Assembly (NCBI GenBank): GCA_943789295.1
Contig: CALSTO010000001.1
Span: 248,001 to 312,000, forward strand
DNA from: MAG-121220-bin8 sp002700465
GTDB lineage: Bacteria; Bacteroidota; Bacteroidia; Flavobacteriales; Flavobacteriaceae
DNA: 64,000 nucleotides
Direction: 5' to 3'
Both the position numbers and the translations under genes were made by a program. The notes below the pieces were generated by a model. The model saw nothing but the letters and a program-made list of their open reading frames with translations. It ran no database searches and was not told where the DNA came from. Positions 26,707 to 35,198 of this stretch are shown one piece after another. How positions within the stretch are numbered: the first letter of the stretch is position 1; every line of letters starts with the position of its first letter.

Positions 26707-27099
26707 ATGAAAAAATTCTTTTTACTCATTTCAATTTTCTTTTTTAGTTGTGAAAAATCTGAAAATTTACCGACTACATATAATTCAATTGAAGGTAAAT
26801 GGCTTGCGCAAGGAACTGTTCCTATAGGAAACACAATGTATCTCTATGAAAATGGAGTACGTTATACTTATTATTGTGTTGAAGGAGATTGTAATTCATT
26901 ATACAATTCATACAAAGCAAATGATGGAAATCATCTACCAAGCACCCATAATTATACATTTGAAAATGACATTTTAAGGGTTGATTTAAATTTTGGTAAT
27001 GAACTAGTTACTCCAATCATTTTTGAGTGTGATAGTGGTAAGGCAAATTTTACAACACCAGGTTATAGTCTAATTAGATTAAATTCTGGTTGTAATTAA
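26707..27099 (+). CDS. Small hypothetical lipoprotein
   Basis: A 130-residue exported protein with a lipobox signal (MKKFFLLISIFFFSC, cysteine at 15). The rest is a small beta-rich domain beginning SIEGKWLAQGTV, a pattern resembling lipocalin-like or copper-resistance-type small lipoproteins, with cysteines in YYCVEGDC and near the C-terminus that could form disulfides. I do not recognise a defined family. Its promoter region overlaps the repeat cluster, and it ends tail-to-tail with the DUF1295 gene through a shared TTAA (27096-27099). Confidence 0.6.
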   Translation: MKKFFLLISIFFFSCEKSENLPTTYNSIEGKWLAQGTVPIGNTMYLYENGVRYTYYCVEGDCNSLYNSYKANDGNHLPSTHNYTFENDILRVDLNFGNELVTPIIFECDSGKANFTTPGYSLIRLNSGCN

Positions 27100-28043
27100 T
27101 TTTCTTTCCAGTTCATTTTTTTAAATCCCAAAAACATAGAAACTTTTTTCTTGTATTGTTTGTAGTCAGGATATTTTTTTTCACTTATACTTTCTGTATA
27201 ATTAGAACTGTTATAAAAAAGGATGATAAGTAAAACACAGCCTATTATTGACCAATTTAAATAGACACCTGTTGAAGAAATTGAGAACAAGTAGAAGGTA
27301 ACCCAAATTAATTGTTCAGAAACAAAATTAGGATGTCTAGAAACACTCCATAATCCATTTGAAAGAAAACCTCTCTTATAATCTCCTGTTAAGGTTTCAT
27401 CACTATCAATTTTTTTGTATTTATTGGATTGAAATTTGAATTGTTGATTATCAGCTATAGATTCCGTTATAATAAATGTTAACATTAATATTGCTATAAC
27501 AATATCATAAATATTTAGACTTGAGTTTTCTCCTTGCCATGCTGCTAAGATAGGTAGACTAAAAAGAAAGATTAAGCCCATTTGGTAGAGACAGATAAAT
27601 AACAAATTAAATACTGACCATACTATTTTTATATTAAAAATTGGAACTCGTTCTTTAAGTATTTGCCATCTGTAATCTTCTTCTCCTCTCCAAAAATAAA
27701 TACTATACCCACTTTTTCTAGCAAAATTATATGTCAGTCTAACTCCCCAAACGGTTACTAAAATAGACATCAATATCATTCTTAAATTAAAATCAGAGTG
27801 GTAAGTAAAAAACCAAACATATATCATTGGTGCTATGCTCCAAACTTTATCTACCTGACTGTAGTTTCTAGAAACTTCGCCAACAAAAAAACATAAGCCA
27901 GTTAGAAAGAGATAAATAATTACAGAACTTTTAAAAACTGACATTTGAAATTTATTTAATTCAAATTCAAAAATATTTCCGTAAAAAATTATATAAACTA
28001 GAACAATTAAACTTAGTATTAGAGTAATAACTTTTTTTATCAT
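27096..28043 (-). CDS. DUF1295 / steroid 5-alpha-reductase-like membrane protein
   Basis: A 315-residue integral membrane protein with about seven hydrophobic segments. The core motif NGLWSVSRHPNFVSEQLIW followed by YFLFSI-type helices matches DUF1295, which is related to steroid 5-alpha reductases and isoprenylcysteine methyltransferases. WSIAPMIYVWFF and WGVRLTYNFARKSGY are the other family landmarks. Substrate unknown; a lipid or isoprenoid reduction is the usual guess for the family. It shares 4 bp of stop region with the converging lipoprotein gene. Confidence 0.85.
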   Translation of the reverse strand: MIKKVITLILSLIVLVYIIFYGNIFEFELNKFQMSVFKSSVIIYLFLTGLCFFVGEVSRNYSQVDKVWSIAPMIYVWFFTYHSDFNLRMILMSILVTVWGVRLTYNFARKSGYSIYFWRGEEDYRWQILKERVPIFNIKIVWSVFNLLFICLYQMGLIFLFSLPILAAWQGENSSLNIYDIVIAILMLTFIITESIADNQQFKFQSNKYKKIDSDETLTGDYKRGFLSNGLWSVSRHPNFVSEQLIWVTFYLFSISSTGVYLNWSIIGCVLLIILFYNSSNYTESISEKKYPDYKQYKKKVSMFLGFKKMNWKEN

Positions 28044-28071
28044 AGAAACAAAATACTAAAATATATTACAT

Positions 28072-28096
28072 AAAAAAAGCCGCATATAGCGGCTTT
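28072..28096 (-). terminator. Intrinsic terminator for the Nif3/coiled-coil operon
   Basis: GCCGC and GCGGC (28079-28083, 28089-28093) pair around ATATA, extended by AAA/TTT. On the minus strand the stem is followed by seven T, so it should end the transcript of the gene at 28121-28900. On the plus strand only three T follow, so it is mainly a minus-strand signal. It also separates this operon from the DUF1295 gene. Confidence 0.88.
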
Positions 28097-28120
28097 AAAT
28101 TATTTGGAAATAGGGGTAAA

Positions 28121-28900
28121 TTAAATACTAGTAAATAATTTACTCATTTTTTCATTTTCTTCTTCGGCTAATTCTTTATCAACTAAAATTCTTCCACTGT
28201 GTTCATCAGTAATGAATTTTTTTCTAGATGCAATATCTAATTGAATTTGAGGAGGAATAGTGAAAAAAGATCCGGCAGAAGCACCTCTTTCAACAGCAAC
28301 AACTGCTAAACCATTTCTAACACTAGCTCTAATTTTTTTGTAAGAAATAAGTAACGACTCATCAATTTTAGATTCAAAATCAGAAGACTTTTTTATAAGG
28401 TCGTTTTCTTCCTTTTCAGTTTCTTTTAAAATATCACCAAGCTCATTTTTCTTATGCTTTAAATGCTCTTTTCTTTCATTTAATTTAACATTATTTTCTT
28501 CAATAGATTGTTTTTTTAGTTCAATCTGAGCTTGAAGTTCTTTAGTTTGCTTAGCACAAAGTTCGATTTCTAGTTCTTGAAATTCAATTTCTTTACTTAA
28601 TGATTCAAAAGCTCTATTATTTCTAACATTCTTTTGTTGCTCATTATATTTTTTAATCATTGTTTTGGCATGCTCCGAAGCAAGATCTTTTCCTTTAATA
28701 TCTTCATTAAATTGATTTAAATCGTCTTCAATTTTTGATATTCTTACTTCCAATCCAGCTACTTCATCTTCTAAATCTTCAACTTCTAAAGGTAATTCTC
28801 CTCTAACGCTTCTAATTTTGTCAATTCTGGAATCAATAAGCTGAAGGTCATATAAAGCTCTTAACCTATCTTCTACTGTAAATTCTGATTTTTTTGCCAT
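28121..28900 (-). CDS. Coiled-coil protein of the C4-type zinc ribbon family (CdsZ-like)
   Basis: A 259-residue, highly charged, mostly coiled-coil protein. Its layout matches the COG1579/CdsZ family, in which two long helices are followed by a compact C-terminal segment after LLISYKKIRASVRNGLAVV. In the canonical family this segment holds a four-cysteine zinc ribbon. Here it reads RGASAGSFFTIPPQIQLD, and the only cysteine in the whole protein is in the coiled coil, so the zinc site is lost. The gene follows nif3 with a 2-bp gap, a pairing conserved in Bacteroidota. Role unknown; members of the family have been linked to ribosome hibernation or stress. Confidence 0.8.
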   Translation of the reverse strand: MAKKSEFTVEDRLRALYDLQLIDSRIDKIRSVRGELPLEVEDLEDEVAGLEVRISKIEDDLNQFNEDIKGKDLASEHAKTMIKKYNEQQKNVRNNRAFESLSKEIEFQELEIELCAKQTKELQAQIELKKQSIEENNVKLNERKEHLKHKKNELGDILKETEKEENDLIKKSSDFESKIDESLLISYKKIRASVRNGLAVVAVERGASAGSFFTIPPQIQLDIASRKKFITDEHSGRILVDKELAEEENEKMSKLFTSI

Positions 28901-28902
28901 AA

Positions 28903-29682
28903 CTAAAAATGATTAACTGGGTTCGTATTTGTTTTTGATATAATGCACGCAAATCTAGGAATTTTTTCGTTAAGAAAATCTAAAATTAATTGTTTTGTAA
29001 AGTGTTCGCTTTCATAGTGTCCTATATCTGCTAATATTATCTTTTTTTCAGCTTTAAAATAATCATGATATTTTAAATCCGCTGTTACATAACAATCGGC
29101 CTTTTGATTAATTGCTTCCTTAATAGCAAAACTTCCAGATCCTCCTAAAACTGCTATTTTTTTTATTTTTTTACCAAGTAGTGGGGAATGTTTAATATGT
29201 TTCACATTCATTTTGAGTTTCAAAAATTCAAAAAACTCAATTTCGTTAAGTTCTTCATCTAAATCTCCAATCATGCCCATTCCAAATTCATTATCATCTT
29301 TTTTAATTAATAGTGACGTGTTATTCAATGATAATCTTTCAGCAATTTTATAATTAACACCTTTTGGATTATTATCTAAATTAGTATGAACGGCATAGAT
29401 ATTTATATTGTTTTTTAAAGCTTTTTTTACAACTCGCTCGACATATGTTTTTTCTGTTATTTGTTTTAGTTCAGAAAATATAATAGGGTGAAATGTTATA
29501 ACTAAATCACATTTATTATTAATAGCTTCATCAATAACATCTTCAGTAGCATCAATTGTAATTAATGCTTTCTTTACAATGTTATTTTTATTACCAACTA
29601 ATAAACCAACATTATCAAATGTTTCTGCTTGCTCCAATGGAGACCACTTTTCTATAATATTTGTTATGTCTTTTAATTTCAT
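28903..29682 (-). CDS. Nif3-like dinuclear metal centre protein
   Basis: A 259-residue NIF3/YbgI family protein that probably forms a hexameric toroid with a two-metal site. Metal ligands are visible in LVITFHPIIFS, YAVHTNLDNN and the C-terminal LADIGHYESEHF. In flavobacteria the family often has a ferredoxin/PII-like insertion that gives about 365 residues; this one is the short type without it. Biochemical function is unsettled, with GTP cyclohydrolase-like and hydrolase roles proposed. It precedes the coiled-coil gene and is divergent from lpxK by 58 bp. Confidence 0.88.
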   Translation of the reverse strand: MKLKDITNIIEKWSPLEQAETFDNVGLLVGNKNNIVKKALITIDATEDVIDEAINNKCDLVITFHPIIFSELKQITEKTYVERVVKKALKNNINIYAVHTNLDNNPKGVNYKIAERLSLNNTSLLIKKDDNEFGMGMIGDLDEELNEIEFFEFLKLKMNVKHIKHSPLLGKKIKKIAVLGGSGSFAIKEAINQKADCYVTADLKYHDYFKAEKKIILADIGHYESEHFTKQLILDFLNEKIPRFACIISKTNTNPVNHF

Positions 29683-29740
29683 ATTAATATGTAAAGTTAA
29701 AAATTATTATATGATTGAATTAAATTATAATTTAGTTGTA

Positions 29741-30748
29741 ATGAAAATGTTTAAATTTTTATTATTTCCCTTTGGAGTTTTGTATTTCCTGGTAACGTCT
29801 ATTAGAAATAAATTTTATGATTTTAATCTATTAAAGTCTTTTTCTTTCAAAGTTCCATTAATTGGAATAGGTAACTTAAGTTCAGGAGGTACTGGAAAGA
29901 CACCCATGGTTGAGTACTTGATTAGAAATTTTTCTAAAAAGTATAATACAGTTTTAATTAGTAGAGGTTATAAACGATCTACTAACGGATATGTTAGAGC
30001 TAATAATAAAAGTAATCCCAGTTCTATTGGTGATGAACCTTTTCAAATTTTTAATAAGTTTAAAAACATTAATACTGTAGTTGATTCTAACAGAGTTAGA
30101 GGAGTTTCAAATATCCTAACAGAAGAGCCCAGTACAGAGCTAGTTGTTTTAGATGATTGTTTTCAACATAGAAAAATAAATTTAAAACTTAACATTCTTC
30201 TTACAACGTACGATTCTCCATTTTATAAAGATTTTATAATCCCAATTGGAAATTTAAGAGAAAAAAGAAAAGGTTACAAAAGAGCAGATCTTTTAATTGT
30301 AACTAAATGTCCAGACTTAATATCTAAGGATGAAATGGATAGTATTAGAAAAAAAATTAATCTTTATGATTATCAAAATCTATTTTTTACAAAAATCAAA
30401 TATGATAATAATTTAAAGGGGGATGTGAAATTAAACTTAGATCAAATAGAAAAGTCTATTATTCTTGTTACGGGTATTGCTAAAAGCGAACCTGTTATTA
30501 GTTTTTTAAGTAAAAGTAGTATTGATTTTGAACATATTTCATTTTCAGATCATTTTAATTATTCTCAAAATGATATTGATAAAATTGAAAAAGACCACAA
30601 TAAATTAATAGTAACAACTGAAAAAGATTTTCAAAAAATACAATTGTTGAATAGAAAAAATAAATGGGTTTATTTAGAAATCAAAATTAAGTTTTTAGAA
30701 AACGAAACTCTATTTAATTCACTAGTAAAACAAGCAATTATTAGCTGA
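29741..30748 (+). CDS. lpxK: Tetraacyldisaccharide 4'-kinase
   Basis: Phosphorylates the 4' position of the lipid A disaccharide at the inner membrane. The ATG at 29741 (MKMFKFLLFPFGVLYFLVTS) gives about 335 residues with the expected N-terminal membrane helix; earlier in-frame starts would extend into the nif3 gene on the other strand. The P-loop is GNLSSGGTGKTP, followed by VLDDCFQHRKI and an acidic TTEKDFQKI motif near the C-terminus. Its presence implies a normal lipopolysaccharide-type outer membrane. It overlaps the 3' end of lipA by 8 bp. Confidence 0.93.
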   Translation: MKMFKFLLFPFGVLYFLVTSIRNKFYDFNLLKSFSFKVPLIGIGNLSSGGTGKTPMVEYLIRNFSKKYNTVLISRGYKRSTNGYVRANNKSNPSSIGDEPFQIFNKFKNINTVVDSNRVRGVSNILTEEPSTELVVLDDCFQHRKINLKLNILLTTYDSPFYKDFIIPIGNLREKRKGYKRADLLIVTKCPDLISKDEMDSIRKKINLYDYQNLFFTKIKYDNNLKGDVKLNLDQIEKSIILVTGIAKSEPVISFLSKSSIDFEHISFSDHFNYSQNDIDKIEKDHNKLIVTTEKDFQKIQLLNRKNKWVYLEIKIKFLENETLFNSLVKQAIIS

Positions 30749-31616
30749 TATGTTTTTTTGCTTTATAAGATGATCTCACTAAAGGACCACTTTCTACGTG
30801 TCTAAATCCTAAATCTTTAGCAAATAATTCATACTTTTTAAATTGATCAGGGTTTATAAATTCCTTTACAGGTAAATGTTTTTTTGACGGCTGAAGGTAT
30901 TGTCCTAGTGTTACTATGTCAACATTATTTTTTGCCAGGTCTTTAAGAGTTTCGTAGACTTCATCTTCCTTTTCACCTAAACCAAGCATAATACCAGATT
31001 TTGTTCTTTTAATCCCGTTGTCTTTCAAGTATTTTAATACACTTAAACTTCGATCATATTTAGCTTGAATTCTTACCTCACGGGTCAATCTTCTTACTGT
31101 TTCCATATTGTGGGAAACAACCTCTGGATTTACATCAACAATTTTATCAAGATGTTTTTCAATTCCTTGAAAATCTGGAATAAGTGTTTCGAGTGTTGTT
31201 CCTGGACTAATTCTTCTAATGCTTTTTACTGTCTCTGTCCAAATGAGGGTGCCCATATCTTTTAAATCATCTCTATCTACTGATGTTAAAACAGCATGTT
31301 GAATATTCATAATTTTAATTGAATTTGCAACTTTTTCGGGCTCTTCCCAATCTATTGTCTCAGGTCTACCAGTTTTTACTCCACAAAAGCCACAAGAACG
31401 TGTACATATATTGCCTAAAATCATAAATGTAGCAGTTCCTTCTCCCCAACACTCACCCATATTAGGACAACTTCCTGACGAGCAAATAGTATTTAGTTTA
31501 TACTTGTCAACTAAAGTTCTTAATTCACTATATTTTTTACCAGTTGGTAGTTTTACACGAATCCATTTTGGTTTTTTGGCAATTTTAGGTTCAATAACAT
31601 CTGTAATATCAGACAT
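30741..31616 (-). CDS. lipA: Lipoyl synthase
   Basis: A radical-SAM enzyme that inserts two sulfurs into octanoyl groups previously attached by LipB. Both iron-sulfur sites are present in the 291 residues: the auxiliary cluster CSSGSCPNMGEC (CX4CX5C) and the radical SAM CTRSCGFC (CX3CX2C). The C-terminal SGPLVRSSY supplies the RSSY serine ligand. It stands as a single gene, convergent with lpxK (8-bp overlap). LipB lies 22 kb away in the window. Confidence 0.97.
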   Translation of the reverse strand: MSDITDVIEPKIAKKPKWIRVKLPTGKKYSELRTLVDKYKLNTICSSGSCPNMGECWGEGTATFMILGNICTRSCGFCGVKTGRPETIDWEEPEKVANSIKIMNIQHAVLTSVDRDDLKDMGTLIWTETVKSIRRISPGTTLETLIPDFQGIEKHLDKIVDVNPEVVSHNMETVRRLTREVRIQAKYDRSLSVLKYLKDNGIKRTKSGIMLGLGEKEDEVYETLKDLAKNNVDIVTLGQYLQPSKKHLPVKEFINPDQFKKYELFAKDLGFRHVESGPLVRSSYKAKKHIS

Positions 31617-31669
31617 AAATTTAAATCAAATTTTAAGCAACAAATATACAAACTGTTGTTTAAAAATCA

Positions 31670-32881
31670 TTATAAAATTGAAATATACCAAAGACTAAAA
31701 CATGTTAGAAAAATTAGCCCAATAACACTAAGAATATTTATAAATTTCGATGGTCTATATTCTTTTGGAGTGTGTTTACTATTAATTAATTTGTAATTAA
31801 TGAAAGCATAAAAAGGAGCAGTTATAAATGATAATATCGTAGCTATTTTTACTAATAGTCCCATCTCGGAAATGAAAAATATAAAAATCATCAACGTTCC
31901 AATTGATAATATTATTATCCATAAGTTATAATTTTTAAAACCTTTGAAACCAAGTAGATCTGAGCTGATTTTCATTGCTCTTGGAGATGCGTCTAAGCAG
32001 GTTATAGTTGTGCTAAACATTGTTGTAAAAGCCGCAATAGCTATTATTAAAAACACCCCATCACCAATTGATTTAGTGTAAAGATTAATTAATTGTTTAG
32101 CAAATTCTCCTCCGTTATTTGAGAAATTCTCTCCGCTTTCAAACATCACAAACGCACCCAAACTAAGAAAACTTAGTCCTAAAATAATTGTAGTTAAATA
32201 TCCAATATTGAAATCAAAGATTGCGTTTTTAGAGCTAAATTTTTTTTCTTTTTTTCTTTTTTCTAAAGTCCATATGGATTGCCATATTGAAACGTCTAAA
32301 GGTGCTGGCATCCAACCCATAAACGCAGCTAAAAATGCTATCCCAATTTCGGTTGTCGGGAAGACTTGCTTTATTTCAAATGAATTTGTTGATCCAAAAC
32401 CTGCAAACAATACTGCAAAAATTGTACTGATTGTTAGTAGTATAATAACAAATTTCATCAGATTATCTAAAAATTTGTAACGTCCAATTATTAAAATAAA
32501 TAAACATAAAACAGTAATAATTACTGCCCATGTTGTTATGTTAGACGAAATTCCAAACAGTTCAATTGCCAGCCCAGCTGTTACAATTGTTACAGCAGTC
32601 TGGATAGTAAACATAGTAATGATGGATAATATGAAATAAATTACTAATACACTTGTATTCATTTTTTTATATCCATGAAGAAGAGTTTCACCAGTTGCCA
32701 TGGCATATTTTGGTCCAAATAAAAAAAATGGATATTTAATAATATTTGAAAGAATCAGAACCCATAATAGGCTAAAACCAAAATCTGCTCCAGCACGTGT
32801 AGATTGTACTAGATGAGATACGCCTATTGCTGCTCCAGCAAAAAGTAATCCGGGACCAAGTTTTTTTAATACATTAATCAT
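31670..32881 (-). CDS. Nramp-family-like transporter lacking the canonical DPGN motif
   Basis: A 403-residue polytopic membrane protein with about 11 hydrophobic segments. LGPGLLFAGAAIGVSHLVQSTRAGADFGF aligns with the first helix of Nramp (MntH) transporters, whose metal-binding DPGN is here GVSH, and the region MGWMPAPLDVSIW takes the place of the MPH motif of helix 6. This places it in a divergent COG1914 branch whose substrate is unknown. It is translated with an 8-bp overlap from the sigma-factor gene upstream. Metal ion, Mg2+ or an organic substrate are all open. Confidence 0.75.
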   Translation of the reverse strand: MINVLKKLGPGLLFAGAAIGVSHLVQSTRAGADFGFSLLWVLILSNIIKYPFFLFGPKYAMATGETLLHGYKKMNTSVLVIYFILSIITMFTIQTAVTIVTAGLAIELFGISSNITTWAVIITVLCLFILIIGRYKFLDNLMKFVIILLTISTIFAVLFAGFGSTNSFEIKQVFPTTEIGIAFLAAFMGWMPAPLDVSIWQSIWTLEKRKKEKKFSSKNAIFDFNIGYLTTIILGLSFLSLGAFVMFESGENFSNNGGEFAKQLINLYTKSIGDGVFLIIAIAAFTTMFSTTITCLDASPRAMKISSDLLGFKGFKNYNLWIIILSIGTLMIFIFFISEMGLLVKIATILSFITAPFYAFINYKLINSKHTPKEYRPSKFINILSVIGLIFLTCFSLWYISIL

Positions 32882-33425
32882 TTTCTGTAATTAATTGAAA
32901 TAGAATTTTTTTAGCTCTTAAAACTTTTACTTTTATGTTGTTAATAGGCTGATTTAGTTTGATAGAAATTTCTTTATAACTAAGTTCATTAAAGCACTTT
33001 AATTCGATTACTTCTTTATAATGAGGTTTTAATTTATTTATTTTGGATTTTAATGATTTTAGTTTTTGTTCATTTATTAAATTATCCTCTGGACTTGGTG
33101 AACTTTCTTTAATTTGAATATTTTCATTTAGCTGATTTAAATCAAACTTGTTTTTGTTTTTTCTTAACTGGTCAATATGAAGATTTTTAGAAATGGTTAT
33201 AAGCCAGGTTTTGAAAACGTATTTGTTATTATAAGTATTTATCTTTTCAAAAGCTTTAGCGAAGCTCTTTATAGTTATATCCTCAGCATCTATTTCATTG
33301 TTAGTTCTTTTAAGTTGAAATTTGTAAACATCATCCCAATAAAAATTAAGCAAAAAACTAAAAGCATTTTGATTATTTTCTTTTGCTAAATTAATTTGAT
33401 TTAGGACTGTAGATTTTTCAGACAA
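32874..33425 (-). CDS. ECF-type RNA polymerase sigma factor
   Basis: A 183-residue sigma-70 family member. Region 2 reads FSFLLNFYWDDVYKFQLKRT and then DAEDITIKSFAKAFEKIN, and region 4 is LKPHYKEVIELKCFNELSYKEISIKLNQP, a complete helix-turn-helix. There is no adjacent anti-sigma gene. The start is TTG at 33425; the upstream in-frame stop leaves no ATG. It sits in a run with murB and the NqrM-like gene upstream and the Nramp-like gene downstream (8-bp overlap). Which genes it controls cannot be seen. Confidence 0.88.
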   Translation of the reverse strand: MSEKSTVLNQINLAKENNQNAFSFLLNFYWDDVYKFQLKRTNNEIDAEDITIKSFAKAFEKINTYNNKYVFKTWLITISKNLHIDQLRKNKNKFDLNQLNENIQIKESSPSPEDNLINEQKLKSLKSKINKLKPHYKEVIELKCFNELSYKEISIKLNQPINNIKVKVLRAKKILFQLITEND

Positions 33426-33429
33426 AAGA

Positions 33430-33633
33430 TTATTTTATTTCAGGATTTTTACAGTCTGTTTCGGTAGGAAGCTTTCCACAAATTCCGCAAGGTTCACTGT
33501 CTTTATTTAAGAATGGACTTGCACTAGCACATGTTCCAGCAAATTTCCCATCTTTTTTTAAAATAATTTTTATTGCAATTCCTGCAAATGCCAATCCAAC
33601 TAATAAAAACGTTATAAAAAATAATTCAATCAT
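33430..33633 (-). CDS. Small cysteine-rich membrane protein, NqrM/DUF539-like
   Basis: A 67-residue protein with one N-terminal transmembrane helix (IELFFITFLLVGLAFAGIAI) and four cysteines in FAGTCASASPFLN, CGICG and DCKNP. The layout, one helix then clustered cysteines, resembles NqrM, which helps insert iron or assemble the Na+-pumping NADH:quinone reductase, and a group annotated 'membrane or secreted protein' in flavobacteria. No nqr genes are in the window. Its ATG shares a base with the murB stop (TAATG) and the sigma-factor gene follows after 4 bases. Confidence 0.6.
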   Translation of the reverse strand: MIELFFITFLLVGLAFAGIAIKIILKKDGKFAGTCASASPFLNKDSEPCGICGKLPTETDCKNPEIK

Positions 33634-34643
33634 TATTCAAATATATTAACTTCTTCCTCAAGCAAGATATTAAATTTTTTTAAAACACTTTTTTTAATCT
33701 TTTGTGAAAAGTCATAGATTTCCTTTCCAGTTGCACCACCATTATTTACAATAACAAGAGCATGTTTTTTATGTGTTCCAGTTTTTCCTTCATTTTTTCC
33801 TTTAAAACCACATTCTTCAATTAACCATGCTGCTGGTATTTTAACTTCATTTTCTGAGATTTTATAATTAGGAACACCACTGAAATATTTATTTAAATTT
33901 TTAAATTTTGAGTTTGAAATTATCGGATTTTTGAAAAAACTCCCACAATTTCCAATTTTTTTTGGGTCAGGAAGTTTATTAGTTCTAATCTTAATAACTA
34001 GTTTTGAAATATCCTGAATAGTTGGATTTAAATTTCCTTTGATTTTAAGTAAATCCTTTAACGGTTTATATTCAGAATTTATAACATGGTTTATTTTTGA
34101 AAGCTTAAAAGTAACCCTAGAAATTATATATTTATTTTTGAGTTTTTCTTTAAATATTGAACTTCGATAAGTGAAATTGCATTGCTCTTTGTTAAATGTT
34201 TTTAGAATTTTATTATCAATAGAAATAGCTCTGCAACTTTGAAAAACATCTTTTAGTTCAACACCATATGCTCCAATATTTTGAATTGGTGCACTTCCCA
34301 CATTTCCAGGAATTAAACTTAAATTTTCGATACCTCCATAGTTTTTAACTAAAGTCCATTTTACAAAATCATTCCAATTTTCACCTGCTCCAACAGAAAT
34401 ATATACCGTATTTTCATTTTCTTCAATGATTTCTATTCCTTTAATTTCAATTTTTAAAATTGGTTTATTAATGTTGTTTTTGAATAATATATTTGATCCT
34501 CCACCAAGTATTAAAGGAACATTTTTATTTTCTGATAAGAAATTTAAAATTTCATCCTCGTTTTCTGCTTTATTAAAATTATTAGCTAATACTTCTACTC
34601 CAAAAGTGTTGTATTCTTTTAGTGAAGAGATTTGAGTTTTCAA
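33633..34643 (-). CDS. murB: UDP-N-acetylenolpyruvoylglucosamine reductase
   Basis: Reduces the enolpyruvyl group to make UDP-N-acetylmuramate for peptidoglycan. The 336 residues begin with EYNTFGVEV and contain the FAD motif LGGGSNILF, the IQNIGAYGVE segment and the C-terminal EECGFKGKNEGKTGTHKKHALVIVN with the catalytic glutamate region. The start is TTG at 34643; the nearest upstream in-frame stop leaves no ATG. It leads the murB - NqrM-like - sigma - transporter run on the minus strand. The divergent/adjacent DUF1573 gene lies 29 bases upstream on the same strand. Confidence 0.94.
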   Translation of the reverse strand: MKTQISSLKEYNTFGVEVLANNFNKAENEDEILNFLSENKNVPLILGGGSNILFKNNINKPILKIEIKGIEIIEENENTVYISVGAGENWNDFVKWTLVKNYGGIENLSLIPGNVGSAPIQNIGAYGVELKDVFQSCRAISIDNKILKTFNKEQCNFTYRSSIFKEKLKNKYIISRVTFKLSKINHVINSEYKPLKDLLKIKGNLNPTIQDISKLVIKIRTNKLPDPKKIGNCGSFFKNPIISNSKFKNLNKYFSGVPNYKISENEVKIPAAWLIEECGFKGKNEGKTGTHKKHALVIVNNGGATGKEIYDFSQKIKKSVLKKFNILLEEEVNIFE

Positions 34644-34672
34644 TTTTACTATATTAATTGATAGTTATTACT

Positions 34673-35089
34673 TTATTTGACTTCGGAGTTTTGATCTTCC
34701 TCACCTTCTTCAGGTTCTGGTAAAACTTCACCTTTTATTCGAAGTATTACATTTGCTGTTTTGGCGTTAGATCGTACTGTAATAGCTTTTTGAAAAATTC
34801 CAGTTCTTTTTGTATCGTAACTAACTTCAATTTCTCCAGATTCTCCGGGTAAAACAGGTTTTTCTGGTTTTTTGGGAATAGTACATCCACAGGATGAAAA
34901 AATTCTCGTAAATATAAGTGGGCTACTGCCAGTGTTTTTAAATTTAAATATTCTGTTTCCGTCTTCTCCGTTTTCAATTATACCATAATCAATTAGTGTT
35001 TCAGTAAATTTTATTTCAGCTAAATTTTCTTGACTAAAAAGATTTGTTACAAAAAATAACAAACCAGTAAATAATATTATTTTCTTCAT
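34673..35089 (-). CDS. DUF1573 domain exported protein
   Basis: A 138-residue protein with a signal peptide (MKKIILFTGLLFFVTNLFS) and one DUF1573 beta-sandwich domain. The family core FKNTGSSPLIFTRIFSSCGCT and PVLPGESGEI is intact, and a short Glu-rich tail ends the protein. DUF1573 is related to immunoglobulin-like/ASH domains and is common in Bacteroidota surface proteins; function is not established. It is upstream of murB with 29 bases between and is divergent from valS over 109 bp. Confidence 0.88.
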   Translation of the reverse strand: MKKIILFTGLLFFVTNLFSQENLAEIKFTETLIDYGIIENGEDGNRIFKFKNTGSSPLIFTRIFSSCGCTIPKKPEKPVLPGESGEIEVSYDTKRTGIFQKAITVRSNAKTANVILRIKGEVLPEPEEGEEDQNSEVK

Positions 35090-35167
35090 ATTAATTAAAA
35101 TTAAAAATTCTTTTTTTAAATATATTACAAAAATACAACTTACCTTTTAAAATACTTTTTAGTTAAC

Positions 35168-35175
35168 TACTTTTG
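35168..35175 (+). promoter_or_regulatory. Probable -7 promoter element of valS
   Basis: TACTTTTG matches TAnnTTTG and lies 23 bases before the valS ATG. There is no matching TTTG at the usual -33 distance, so support is partial. No T-box or other valine-responsive leader is visible between it and the start codon. Confidence 0.4.
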
Positions 35176-35198
35176 TTTTCAAATTATGAACGATATAT

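Noticed and set aside
29579..29740. N-terminal extension of lpxK into the nif3 region
   Set aside because: It is antisense to nif3 and lacks homology; the ATG at 29741 begins the conserved membrane helix.
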